NCBI GenBank assembly: GCA_937874195.1
Contig: CALNBM010000015.1
Span: 1 to 64,000 of the forward strand
Source of the DNA: an uncultured Clostridia bacterium
Lineage (GTDB): Bacteria; Bacillota; Clostridia; Christensenellales; UBA1242
Length of the DNA: 64,000 nt
Direction of reading: 5' to 3'
Under the pieces are notes generated by a model that was given only the letters and a program-made list of their open reading frames with translations, was not told where the DNA came from and searched no databases. Both the position numbers and the translations under genes were made by a program. Within the stretch, counting starts at the first letter, position 1; each line of letters starts with the position of its first letter. Shown piece after piece: positions 8,267-16,449 of the stretch.

Positions 8267-8294
8267 AAAGATTTTACCCTTCGGTAAAATCTTT
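8267..8294. terminator. bidirectional terminator between tmk and the lipoprotein gene
   Basis: A perfect 12-bp stem (AAAGATTTTACC with GGTAAAATCTTT) with a CTTC loop lies between convergent genes and is flanked by A- and T-rich tracts. It can end transcription from both sides. Confidence 0.85.
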
Positions 8295-8381
8295 ATTTTC
8301 GACATCCACTTAAAGAGCGTCAGTCAAAATTTAGATATTTTTTATATTTATTTATTACTTGATATCTCAATTTAATTTTAA

Positions 8382-10739
8382 TTATGCTTCACCAACAAAA
8401 TACATTGTGTATCTTGCATATTCTTCTTGGTTATTTTCAATAGTGTATGAAATATCAAGTTTCATTATTTGATTGGATGTTGTACCCGGTTTTTTATAAG
8501 TGAAATATATATTGCTTCTATCGTCCGCAGTATCATTTTTTATTCTTCTATATGAAATATTAACACCTTTTGCGGCATTCATTATTTCTTCAATTATTAT
8601 ATATTGAATATCACTCGTTATTCCATACACATCCGCTAAATTTTCAGAGGCAATTCTATCATATTCAACTTGGTTTAATTTTGCCCATTCCGCCTTTGTA
8701 AAAATAAAATATTCAATTTCACCCCCCTCTATCGTTTTAGAGGCAAACACAAGAGTGTCTTCTTTTATATCTGTTATTCTACTTATAAATCCTGATTCCG
8801 CAATTATATTAGTATTATTTACTTCAAATGTTATTGTGTTTTTAAATTCCAGCAAATAAGTTGCAAGGTATTCTAATTCATTTATGCTGGTTGCATGAAA
8901 ATCATATATATTAGGCGATTTGCTATTTATAACGGCATTGCTCTTATAGTAAGAACCTTTCAAGTCAGCATTGTTTATAAATTCTAAATCTTTTAACGAG
9001 CTGATACTTAGATAATTGCTTTCACTTGAAAGTATACCAAACTTAACACCTAAATCTGAAACAGGCAAAACTTTTCTTTCTAACCATAATCTAGGAGGTA
9101 AAAACTCATTTGTTCTATCCTGTTGATTGAGAGTAAAAGTTGCTCCATAGGAACTAGAACCTTCAAATATTTCCGGATTTGATGTGTTGTTTCCTGTTAA
9201 TATCCACCACCAGTACCCACCATAATTAATATTATCTGCACTAGAATTAATAACCGTTCCTCCTTGCACTATGTTTTTAATAAGTGAAGGTGAATAGTTT
9301 GGATATAGCATGGTTTGTCCAATAAGAGTATCGTTTTGTTTTGCTTGTTCTTTACTCATGCCCTGTATGTTATATATATCTTTAAAATACGAAGAGTGGA
9401 AGAAAAACAAACCAACATTCACTTCTCTTGAAATTTGTTGAAATTCACTATAAGCTAATTTCAACTCAATATCACCAACTGCTATACATGATTCGAAAAC
9501 GCCTTTAATTGCGCTTCCCACAAAGCTTGCAACATAAATTTTAGGCTTCAATGGTGCTAAAAAAGGTTGTTCGTTTTCATATGCAATTAAAATATTTACT
9601 TTTGAAATATTTCTTAGTGCATAAGTATTAAAGCTAGAGCCAATCATTCCTCCCACACTAACTTCAGCAACCTCAACAATTTTGATATTGCCCTTGCTTT
9701 CATTGTAAAATAATGAACCGAAACTCTCGGCAACTAAACCACCCACTGCAATCGTGCAATCATTTCCCCCAAATTCTTCACTTCTTGTTGCGATAATATC
9801 AATATCACTAACGCAGTGCTTAATTTCGCCTTGGCCTTGCAGTTGCCCTACAGTTCCACCAATTCTGCTTTTTGCTCGGTCGTCTACCGTGAAAATTAAA
9901 TCAAGTTTAGAATTACAATCTTCAATAAAGCCGTTGGAAACGCCCGCAATACTTCCAATAAAATTCCAAATATAATTAGAAACTTCACCTGCAATAATTG
10001 TTGTTGCGTTTGTTATCTCACTTCCCTTAGTAAGCGTACTTGCCACTCCACCAAAATTAAAAATCGATGAACTGTTAGGAACAGCGTTTATAGTATTTGT
10101 GTTTAAAACTCCCTCAATCGCCACATTAGAAATCTTGCTGACTGTTGAACCAATCAATAAAAAACTAAGATTTAAACTATTTGTGTGAACAATATTAAAA
10201 CAACCTCTAACTTTAATATTATCAATTTCTGCAACATTACTAAGCACCGACATAGATGCATAGTTAGGTTGACTATATTGCATACCTAAATAAAAGTTTG
10301 TGTCGAACACTTTACTTGCATCTTTGATTAATGCATATTCAAAATTATTTGCAAAACTGTCTAGTGTGAATTTATATATTGATTTATTATTTCCGTATAA
10401 AATAGCACCTCCAAAATCCACGGGTTCTTCAAGTGGAATGTTTGAAAAGTCTAAATTTTTTGTTAGCCTATAAACGATTTGTGGAGAATTTTCTTTATCA
10501 GATATTGCGATAAAATCTTCCACCGAATCAATATCGTTCACTGCAAAATCTTCACCAATTTCTCTATTGGAATTTGCAATATTTTCAAAAGGCTGTTCCC
10601 AAAAATCAATCACTCCATCGCTGTTTAAATCGTAAAGGCGAAGCAGTCGCTCTGTCTCGTTTTCTTCCGAACAAGCACAGCCCACAAAAAAAGCCAGTGC
10701 AACTATAAATATTGAAAAGATATATAGAAGTTTTTTCAT
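8382..10739 (-). CDS. large surface lipoprotein with GLUG-like beta-helix repeats
   Basis: A 785-residue exported lipoprotein. The signal peptide ends in FFVGC with the lipidated cysteine at residue 21. Residues 37-48 (DLNSDGVIDFWE) form a calcium-binding EF-hand or dockerin-like loop directly after the anchor. From about residue 100 to 450 there are repeated short segments with GG-x-(V/I)-(A/G) and 'I-x-N-x-x-(V/I)-x-G' patterns (FGGVAST, IGGTVGQLQG, VGGLVAESFG, VGGMIGSSF). These are typical of GLUG-type or pectate-lyase-like beta-helix adhesins. The C-terminal third is unrelated and unrecognised. A role in adhesion or glycan binding is inference. It stands alone with its own promoter (10800-10828) and terminator. 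Confidence 0.75.
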   Translation of the reverse strand: MKKLLYIFSIFIVALAFFVGCACSEENETERLLRLYDLNSDGVIDFWEQPFENIANSNREIGEDFAVNDIDSVEDFIAISDKENSPQIVYRLTKNLDFSNIPLEEPVDFGGAILYGNNKSIYKFTLDSFANNFEYALIKDASKVFDTNFYLGMQYSQPNYASMSVLSNVAEIDNIKVRGCFNIVHTNSLNLSFLLIGSTVSKISNVAIEGVLNTNTINAVPNSSSIFNFGGVASTLTKGSEITNATTIIAGEVSNYIWNFIGSIAGVSNGFIEDCNSKLDLIFTVDDRAKSRIGGTVGQLQGQGEIKHCVSDIDIIATRSEEFGGNDCTIAVGGLVAESFGSLFYNESKGNIKIVEVAEVSVGGMIGSSFNTYALRNISKVNILIAYENEQPFLAPLKPKIYVASFVGSAIKGVFESCIAVGDIELKLAYSEFQQISREVNVGLFFFHSSYFKDIYNIQGMSKEQAKQNDTLIGQTMLYPNYSPSLIKNIVQGGTVINSSADNINYGGYWWWILTGNNTSNPEIFEGSSSYGATFTLNQQDRTNEFLPPRLWLERKVLPVSDLGVKFGILSSESNYLSISSLKDLEFINNADLKGSYYKSNAVINSKSPNIYDFHATSINELEYLATYLLEFKNTITFEVNNTNIIAESGFISRITDIKEDTLVFASKTIEGGEIEYFIFTKAEWAKLNQVEYDRIASENLADVYGITSDIQYIIIEEIMNAAKGVNISYRRIKNDTADDRSNIYFTYKKPGTTSNQIMKLDISYTIENNQEEYARYTMYFVGEA

Positions 10740-10799
10740 TATATGTCCTTTAAAGTATTAATCAAACACCAATTTAATTACCACTTTGTTTTCAAAAAT

Positions 10800-10828
10800 A
10801 TGTTAGCAAAACCGACAAAAATTGTCAA
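10800..10828 (-). promoter_or_regulatory. promoter of the lipoprotein gene
   Basis: On the minus strand, TTGACA (10823-10828), a 17-bp spacer and TAACAT (10800-10805). It is about 60 bp upstream of the ATG. Confidence 0.75.
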
Positions 10829-10843
10829 ACTATATTTACAACA

Positions 10844-10896
10844 AAAATGCCTGCGCTTAAAACTTAATTTTATTATGCTTATATAACAGGCATTTT
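10844..10896. other. long-armed hairpin between divergent promoters
   Basis: A perfect 10-bp inverted repeat, AAAATGCCTG with CAGGCATTTT, flanks a 33-base AT-rich loop. It sits between the leftward lipoprotein promoter and the rightward dtd promoter, where no terminator is needed. It may insulate the two units or be a protein-binding site. Confidence 0.6.
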
Positions 10897-10899
10897 ATT

Positions 10900-10927
10900 T
10901 TGAAATTACAGTTAATTGCGGTATTAT
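10900..10927 (+). promoter_or_regulatory. probable promoter of dtd
   Basis: TTGAAA (10900-10905), a 16-bp spacer and TATTAT (10922-10927). It lies upstream of the GTG start of dtd at 11006. Confidence 0.5.
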
Positions 10928-11005
10928 AAATTAGATTTATTTAAAAGACTATATTTTAAAACACTTTAAAAGATATCAATAAGTAAATAAAAAGGCAGAA
11001 AATAA

Positions 11006-11455
11006 GTGAAAATTGTAATTCAGAAAATAAACTCATGTGAACTTTATTTAGAGGATAAAGAAAACAAATTGGTTTCTAGGGCTAACCACGGTCTGCTGGT
11101 TTTTGTGGGAGTCAGCGATGATGACACACTCGAAACAGTTGAATATCTAGCAAGAAAAATTACCAAATTACGCCTTTTTAGAGATGAACAAGGAAAAACA
11201 AATTTAAGCCTGCTGGATGTTGGAGGTGAAATTATGGTGGTTAGTAACTTCACTCTACTTGCTCAAATCACAACTGGTTCACGCCCTAGTTTTAGTAGAG
11301 CAGGCTCACCCGATAAAGCAAACGAACTATATTTAAAACTTGCCGATGAGTTTAGAAAAAACGGTGTAAAACATGTTGCAACAGGTGTTTTTGGAAATCA
11401 CATGCACATTAAAACCGAATTGGACGGACCTTTCACAATACTTATGGAAAAATAA
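11006..11455 (+). CDS. dtd: D-aminoacyl-tRNA deacylase (DTD)
   Basis: A 149-residue cytosolic enzyme of normal DTD length. It hydrolyses D-amino acids (and mischarged glycine) from tRNA. Family landmarks are the GLLVFVGVSDDDT segment, KLRLFRDEQGKTNLSL, a central S-x-FTLLA block (S80), G-x-RPSFSRA, and a C-terminal GP motif. Two normally invariant positions differ: SQ reads S80-N81, and N-x-GP reads L-D-GP. The start is GTG with a weak AGG upstream, and the frame begins with MKIVIQ as in other DTDs. The small gene at 11471 follows after 15 bp. Confidence 0.88.
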   Translation: MKIVIQKINSCELYLEDKENKLVSRANHGLLVFVGVSDDDTLETVEYLARKITKLRLFRDEQGKTNLSLLDVGGEIMVVSNFTLLAQITTGSRPSFSRAGSPDKANELYLKLADEFRKNGVKHVATGVFGNHMHIKTELDGPFTILMEK

Positions 11456-11470
11456 TTTTTTAGGAATAAC

Positions 11471-11851
11471 ATGGAAAATCTTCTTTTAAAATATTATAAA
11501 ACACTTTCCGCTTTAAAATCACAACAACAAAATATGCAAACTATTTATATGTTGGAAAGTTTTTACGCTGATTACGAGCGTGTTGATGCAATTAGCTTTC
11601 TTAGCGCGGTGTTATTTAAATATGCAAAAGAAATTAATCTAATTGCAGGTATGATGAATAAACCCTATATTCAAACCTATAAAAATGTGAATATTGTTGA
11701 AGAATATAACAAAGAAAAAAAGCAAGATGACGATATCTTGCATGACATTTCCTTTGCTGTTGACTGCTTAATCATAATATTTGCAGTAGATTCAGGAATT
11801 GCAACCTCTATTCCAGAAGTTATAAATCAGCTTAAAAAAAATGTTTTATAA
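11471..11851 (+). CDS. small unknown protein downstream of dtd
   Basis: A 126-residue, mostly alpha-helical protein that I do not recognise. It has no signal peptide; one hydrophobic stretch near residues 95-108 (AVDCLIIIFAVDSG) may be buried rather than membrane-spanning. It is co-directional with dtd (15-bp gap, TAGGAA before the ATG), so probably co-transcribed. Its last six bases overlap the 3' end of the convergent TraX-like gene. Confidence 0.65.
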   Translation: MENLLLKYYKTLSALKSQQQNMQTIYMLESFYADYERVDAISFLSAVLFKYAKEINLIAGMMNKPYIQTYKNVNIVEEYNKEKKQDDDILHDISFAVDCLIIIFAVDSGIATSIPEVINQLKKNVL

Positions 11852-12520
11852 AAACAAGGAAAAAATATATAAAATAGCAATATGAACGGGATAAAATAAA
11901 TAGAATGCGTATTTATATTTGCCTTTTCCTTTTTCGCCGTTATATATTAAGATTAAAGGTATTGCTAACAAACTCACAAGTTGCACTAAAACAAAAATTG
12001 CTGACACACTTACTGCTGTCATAATTAAACAAGTTGCCATGGCAATAATTCTATACTTAGTGTTGTTTTTAAAAACATATAAGAAAAACACAAGCATAAC
12101 ACCCCAAAAGCCATAATCTATAATTCCTAACAGTGATAGTATGATAGTAATTAAAAGCATATAAACGAAAAACAAATAATTATTAGATTTATAGTTATTA
12201 TTTATTTTTGTTTTGTCGTAGAAAATAATTAATTGCATTGCGAGTAAAAATGTGAACATAATATTAAATTTATAGCCAAAAAGCAAAAAATACGGAATTT
12301 GCGAAACAAGTGCAAAAATCAACATTGCAAGTTGATAATTTTTTCTACTTTTTGAATAATACATACCCTCTGCAACAAAAAAGGCAAACAGAGGAAATGC
12401 AATTCTACCAATTATTCGAAAGATTCTTATCTCTGGAAAAAACACAAAACCTATGTGATCTATAAGCATAGTTAAGCAACCAATCAATTTAAGATGATTT
12501 CTATTTAAAACTTTCTTCAT
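11846..12520 (-). CDS. TraX-family membrane protein
   Basis: A 224-residue polytopic protein with about seven transmembrane helices. The N-terminal block LKLIGCLTMLIDHIGFVFFP, then FRIIGRIAFPLFAFFVAEGM and later ALVSQIPYFLLFG, are the hallmarks of the TraX family. The founding member acetylates F-pilin, but in Bacillota the chromosomal members are of unknown function and probably act as membrane acyltransferases. Nothing nearby suggests conjugation. It overlaps the convergent gene at 11471-11851 by six bases, so no terminator separates them. Confidence 0.85.
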   Translation of the reverse strand: MKKVLNRNHLKLIGCLTMLIDHIGFVFFPEIRIFRIIGRIAFPLFAFFVAEGMYYSKSRKNYQLAMLIFALVSQIPYFLLFGYKFNIMFTFLLAMQLIIFYDKTKINNNYKSNNYLFFVYMLLITIILSLLGIIDYGFWGVMLVFFLYVFKNNTKYRIIAMATCLIMTAVSVSAIFVLVQLVSLLAIPLILIYNGEKGKGKYKYAFYLFYPVHIAILYIFSLFL

Positions 12521-13014
12521 ATTTTTCCGATTCTTTGATTATTTAATTTATATCATTAATTTTTAAATTATTTAAATTAAAACTTAAATTTGCGGTTTGT
12601 TTTTTATTAGATATACTTTCAAATTTTTGAGTTACATAGTAATTGTTTTTGCTCATAATATTCACAAAGCACGGAAGGACTTTAACCCCACATTAATTAA
12701 TTTAACAACCATGAACTAATAATTCATTGACATGTATTGATGCTATTTTTTAAATATCACCTTAAACAAATTTGTATAATTAATCAAAAAAATTGCAAAA
12801 ATTATAGTTTTGTTTACACTAAATTAAACGGTTTGTTAAATCCAAAGCAACAATAATTTGGCACTATTTTATTTGTTTAGTAAAACTTATTATCTATAAT
12901 ATATAAAAACCAACACTAACTTGTCAAATTAAAACTCGTTTAATATTTATGTATTTTTATCAAGTGTGTTATTATATTTATAAACAAAAGAATAAATAAA
13001 GGATATTTGTATTT
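12521..13014. other. intergenic region between TraX-like gene and tdk
   Basis: About 490 bp of AT-rich DNA with no credible gene, RNA or hairpin. It must hold the promoters of the two divergent genes, but I cannot place them with confidence. Confidence 0.4.
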
Positions 13015-13596
13015 ATGGCAAAGTTATATTTTAAGTATGGTGTTATGGGCAGTAGTAAAAGTGCGCAAGCGCTAATGTGTAAGTATAATTATGAGCAAAA
13101 AAACTATAAGGTACTACTAATCAAACCCGCCACCGATAACCGAAACGATAGCAAGAATAATACTTTTGTAAGAAGTGGAATTGGTTTGAAAGCCCCTTGT
13201 TTTGCTTTTCCCCTTAACTTAAATCTTTATAATTATATAGTCGACCAAATACAAATGCATGGTTATAATGTTGTAATAGTTGATGAAGCGCAATTTTGTA
13301 CGGCAAAGCAAATAGAAGAATTAAAAGAAATTTCTCGCCAAATACCTGTGCTTTGTTATGGTTTAAAAAATAACTTTAAAAGTTTATTATTTGAAGGAAG
13401 CAAAAGATTGATTGAAATAGCAGACTCGTTGACCGAAATAAAATCCGTATGTGCTTGTGGCAGAAAGGCAGATGCTAACGCAAGGTATATAAACGGCAAA
13501 ATTGTTACCGATGGTCAGGAAGTAGTCATAGGCGGAAACGAAATGTATGAAAGCATGTGTTATAACTGCTGGCTAGACAAACAAAAAAAGCAATAA
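13015..13596 (+). CDS. tdk: thymidine kinase (type II)
   Basis: A 193-residue salvage kinase that converts thymidine to dTMP. The N-terminus LYFKYGVMGSSKSAQALM holds the P-loop in the GSSKS variant seen in the clostridial/mollicute branch. VVIVDEAQFCT is Walker B and the switch. FALSE-site-type zinc cysteines occur as C-x-C (VCACGRK) and C-x2-C (MCYNCW), matching the four-cysteine zinc lobe of type II thymidine kinases. Its product feeds tmk at 7449. AAAGGATA lies somewhat far upstream of the ATG. The methyltransferase gene follows after 77 bp. Confidence 0.92.
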   Translation: MAKLYFKYGVMGSSKSAQALMCKYNYEQKNYKVLLIKPATDNRNDSKNNTFVRSGIGLKAPCFAFPLNLNLYNYIVDQIQMHGYNVVIVDEAQFCTAKQIEELKEISRQIPVLCYGLKNNFKSLLFEGSKRLIEIADSLTEIKSVCACGRKADANARYINGKIVTDGQEVVIGGNEMYESMCYNCWLDKQKKQ

Positions 13597-13673
13597 AAAA
13601 TTTATTACGCATACGAGTTTATTATATATATTATAAAATAAATTTTAAATATTAAATTATAAGGAAAAAACAA

Positions 13674-15908
13674 ATGAAAAATTATAATACAGAAACCGAC
13701 GGTAGAATTGATTTTTATCAAAGATTGGGTTACCAAGGAAATCAACATGAAGAAAATTGCAATGTTGATTATTCCCAAAGCACTGACGGAGTAATAAACG
13801 GAGTTTTGTTTGAACATAAACCGATTATAAATAGCAGCTACTCTCCTCTAAACAAAGTTCTAGGTCAGGCAATAAAATATCTTTCTAAAAAACGCATAAA
13901 CGGCGTTGATGTTCCTGACACTATTGTTTTAGTTAGTCAAAATGACGAAACTGCTTATCACTTTAGAAGTGAAAATTATTTTAATGAAATTCATCAATTT
14001 TACAATTCTTCTGCAAGTTATGATAATGATTTCACACTAAATACAGGCGAATTTGAGACAATAAAATTCGAAGACGAAAAAGGTATTGATAGAATTAAGG
14101 AACTCATTATTGAAAGTAGTTATATAAAAATTAATGTTGATGTTTACAACATTATCTCTTTAGCGAGAAGATTTTATAAAAATAATCATTCGTCTCAAAA
14201 AAATGATTTATTAAACGAAATTCGAAAACCAAATTTTTTTAAATTTATAAACCCATATACTAAAGCCATTGACGACAATAGCGAATTTGGTTATATAATG
14301 GATAAACTAAATGACGATATGTTGCAACAAGAAATTGGTGCTTATTATACACCTGTTCAATATGCTGAGAAATCGTTAAAATTCATAAGAGATGCTATTA
14401 AAAATCGTCCTCAAGGAAACGATTATGTTATTATTGATCGTTGTGCCGGAACGGGCAACTTAGAAGAAAAAATGACAGACGAAGAACTATCACATTGCAT
14501 ATTGAATACTTATGAATATTTCGAGTGGTTGGAATTACGAAGACAATATGTTGATCGAGTTAGATATGTTGTTCCACAAACAGATAAAACTTATATAAAG
14601 GGCGAAGGAGTAATAGAAGAGGGAGACGCTTTAACACGAGAGTTCTATAATGACTCGTATATACAAGAAATTGTGAGCAATAAAAACATTACTATTATAG
14701 TTTTTGAAAATCCACCATATTTTAGTGGAAGCCGTAATGCTAGTGCTCTTGTTGTAAATACTGCAAGTGGTGAAGGCGGAAAGAAGCGTTCATTAAAATC
14801 AAAAAAACGCTCATGGGTATATGAAAGAATGCAAGAAAATGGGATCTCTACTGTGGCAATAGAAAACACAGTCCGCCAATTTATTTGGTCTGCATATTCG
14901 GATTATTTGCGACAAAATGGAGATTGCTTAATCATATACTCACCAGTTGCATATTTTAAAGGATATCACATACAAAATAAAATGCCAAGGTTGAAATTTG
15001 ATAAAGGCTTTGGATTTAATAGAAAACATTTTCACGCTTCAAGTGCACTAATTTCCTGTATAAAATGGAATTTTGATGAGTCTTATGATTCAGTTATTAA
15101 AGAGCAAAAAGAATTCCCACTTGAACTAATTGATATAAATAAACAACTTCAACTAGAACATATTGTTGATGTAGACGAGGTTATTATAAAAAAAGTATAT
15201 ACATCACCTACTTACTATTTTAAGAATAAAAATCAAACAAACGCTTTTGCTTGTTTAAGCAATAATGGACAAGCTCCTAAAGTTGGACTTGGATGCTTAT
15301 ATTCTATTGCTAAAAAAACTGAACGAAATGATGAAATATATTTAAATGATAAGAATTTTTATTTTATGTTGCCAATATATATTGCTCAACTCGCTTTTGA
15401 TAGAACAAAATGGTATCACGATGACAACACCCTTCGTTCTGCAGATAGAAAAGATGATTATAAAAAATCGCAAGAATTATTAAAGCGTTCTTTAATTTTT
15501 ACATGTTTATATAGAAATAATCATTGTGCTACAGAGAAAGATAAAGACGGAAATCTAATCAAAAATGAACTTTGTTTTGATACAAATACTATTGCTTCTA
15601 ACAAATTGCAAGATCTTGAAAAAATGAGCATGTTAGACAATGAAGATAAAAAGGTTCTATCTCGGTGGGAAAAAGTTTTGCGCTTGGCAAAAGCAACTCC
15701 AGAATATAAAGCAAATTATAAGTATGGCTTACGCCAAATAATGAATGAATTAGATACCTATGAAGAAGTGCCTAAGGGTATATATTTTGAAAAGAAATTC
15801 AAAAATGTTGATTTACATAATAATATTGGCGAGCTTAATAAAGAAATTAAGCAATATTATGAAAAGTATATCGAGTCATTGCTATTTGAATATGAATTAA
15901 TAAAATAA
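13674..15908 (+). CDS. type IIG-like restriction-modification protein (PD-(D/E)xK nuclease fused to N6-adenine methyltransferase)
   Basis: A 744-residue protein. The N-terminal domain has a nuclease core D38...F46-E47-H-K49 (TDGVINGVLFEHK), followed by Q-AIKYLS, as in single-chain restriction enzymes. The methyltransferase domain follows: motif X GAYYTP (about 222), motif I D255-R-C-A-G-T-G and motif IV N346-P-P-Y, which specifies adenine-N6 methylation. The C-terminal 300 residues are likely the target-recognition region. No separate restriction or specificity gene is adjacent, which fits a single-chain system. AAGGA precedes the ATG. The gene ends at a bidirectional terminator directly beside the 3' end of a tRNA-Ser gene, a classic landing site for acquired DNA. 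An orphan methyltransferase with an inactive nuclease is the alternative. Confidence 0.83.
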   Translation: MKNYNTETDGRIDFYQRLGYQGNQHEENCNVDYSQSTDGVINGVLFEHKPIINSSYSPLNKVLGQAIKYLSKKRINGVDVPDTIVLVSQNDETAYHFRSENYFNEIHQFYNSSASYDNDFTLNTGEFETIKFEDEKGIDRIKELIIESSYIKINVDVYNIISLARRFYKNNHSSQKNDLLNEIRKPNFFKFINPYTKAIDDNSEFGYIMDKLNDDMLQQEIGAYYTPVQYAEKSLKFIRDAIKNRPQGNDYVIIDRCAGTGNLEEKMTDEELSHCILNTYEYFEWLELRRQYVDRVRYVVPQTDKTYIKGEGVIEEGDALTREFYNDSYIQEIVSNKNITIIVFENPPYFSGSRNASALVVNTASGEGGKKRSLKSKKRSWVYERMQENGISTVAIENTVRQFIWSAYSDYLRQNGDCLIIYSPVAYFKGYHIQNKMPRLKFDKGFGFNRKHFHASSALISCIKWNFDESYDSVIKEQKEFPLELIDINKQLQLEHIVDVDEVIIKKVYTSPTYYFKNKNQTNAFACLSNNGQAPKVGLGCLYSIAKKTERNDEIYLNDKNFYFMLPIYIAQLAFDRTKWYHDDNTLRSADRKDDYKKSQELLKRSLIFTCLYRNNHCATEKDKDGNLIKNELCFDTNTIASNKLQDLEKMSMLDNEDKKVLSRWEKVLRLAKATPEYKANYKYGLRQIMNELDTYEEVPKGIYFEKKFKNVDLHNNIGELNKEIKQYYEKYIESLLFEYELIK

Positions 15909-15927
15909 AAGAAACAAAATTAAAAAA

Positions 15928-15950
15928 TCCCTATACTACTAGGGTTTTTT
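15928..15950. terminator. bidirectional terminator between the methyltransferase and tRNA-Ser
   Basis: A perfect CCCTA/TAGGG stem with a 6-base loop. Six T follow it on the plus strand and six T on the minus strand, so it serves both convergent genes. Confidence 0.85.
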
Positions 15951-15953
15951 GCT

Positions 15954-16044
15954 TGGCGGAGAGTCCGGGATTTGAACCCGGGCGCCAGTTACCCGACCTA
16001 ACACCTTAGCAGGGTGCCCTCTTGAGCCGCTTGAGTAACTCTCC
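15954..16044 (-). tRNA. tRNA-Ser (anticodon GCT)
   Basis: A 91-nt class II tRNA with a long variable arm and an encoded CCA end (15954-15956 on the complement). The acceptor stem GGAGAGT/ACTCTCC is perfect, the anticodon loop contains CTGCTAA, and the T-arm GGGTTCAAATCCC is canonical. It reads AGC and AGT serine codons. Confidence 0.94.
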
Positions 16045-16449
16045 ATTTGAATTTATTTAATTGCATTCCTATTTTAACAAAGAGATGCAAACATGTCAAT
16101 AGAAATTAACAAACTTACTTTTAATAAAAAAATATTACTTATTAAAATAGTTTATTTCAAATAAACTAAAACAATATTTTGATAAATCTTAACATAGATG
16201 CTTTTATTAAATCCATGATTTTAAAATACCCATTAAAAACAAAATAAATTTTATTTATATTAAAATTCAATTATAAAAGCTTTAAGCAATGATTTGATCG
16301 AATTCACATGCACATGCCAACTAATTAAATTATAGTTCATGGTTGTTAAAAACGATGACAAAGTTTTAAGCACTTTGCTCGTGATTATTCCAAATTATTG
16401 TTTTTTTTAAATATACAAGTTATGCAAAGGATTTAGCATAAAGAAATTT
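16045..16449. other. intergenic region upstream of tRNA-Ser and downstream of prfB
   Basis: About 400 bp of AT-rich DNA with no gene or strong hairpin seen. It must contain the tRNA-Ser promoter. Confidence 0.4.

Noticed and set aside
13605..13817. 70-codon minus-strand frame over the start of the methyltransferase gene
   Set aside because: It is antisense to a well-supported gene and its intergenic leader, with no ribosome site or domain.
15954..16044. att duplication of the tRNA-Ser 3' end around the methyltransferase gene
   Set aside because: No second copy of the GGTTCAAATCCC-type end was seen in the tdk-methyltransferase gap or elsewhere nearby.
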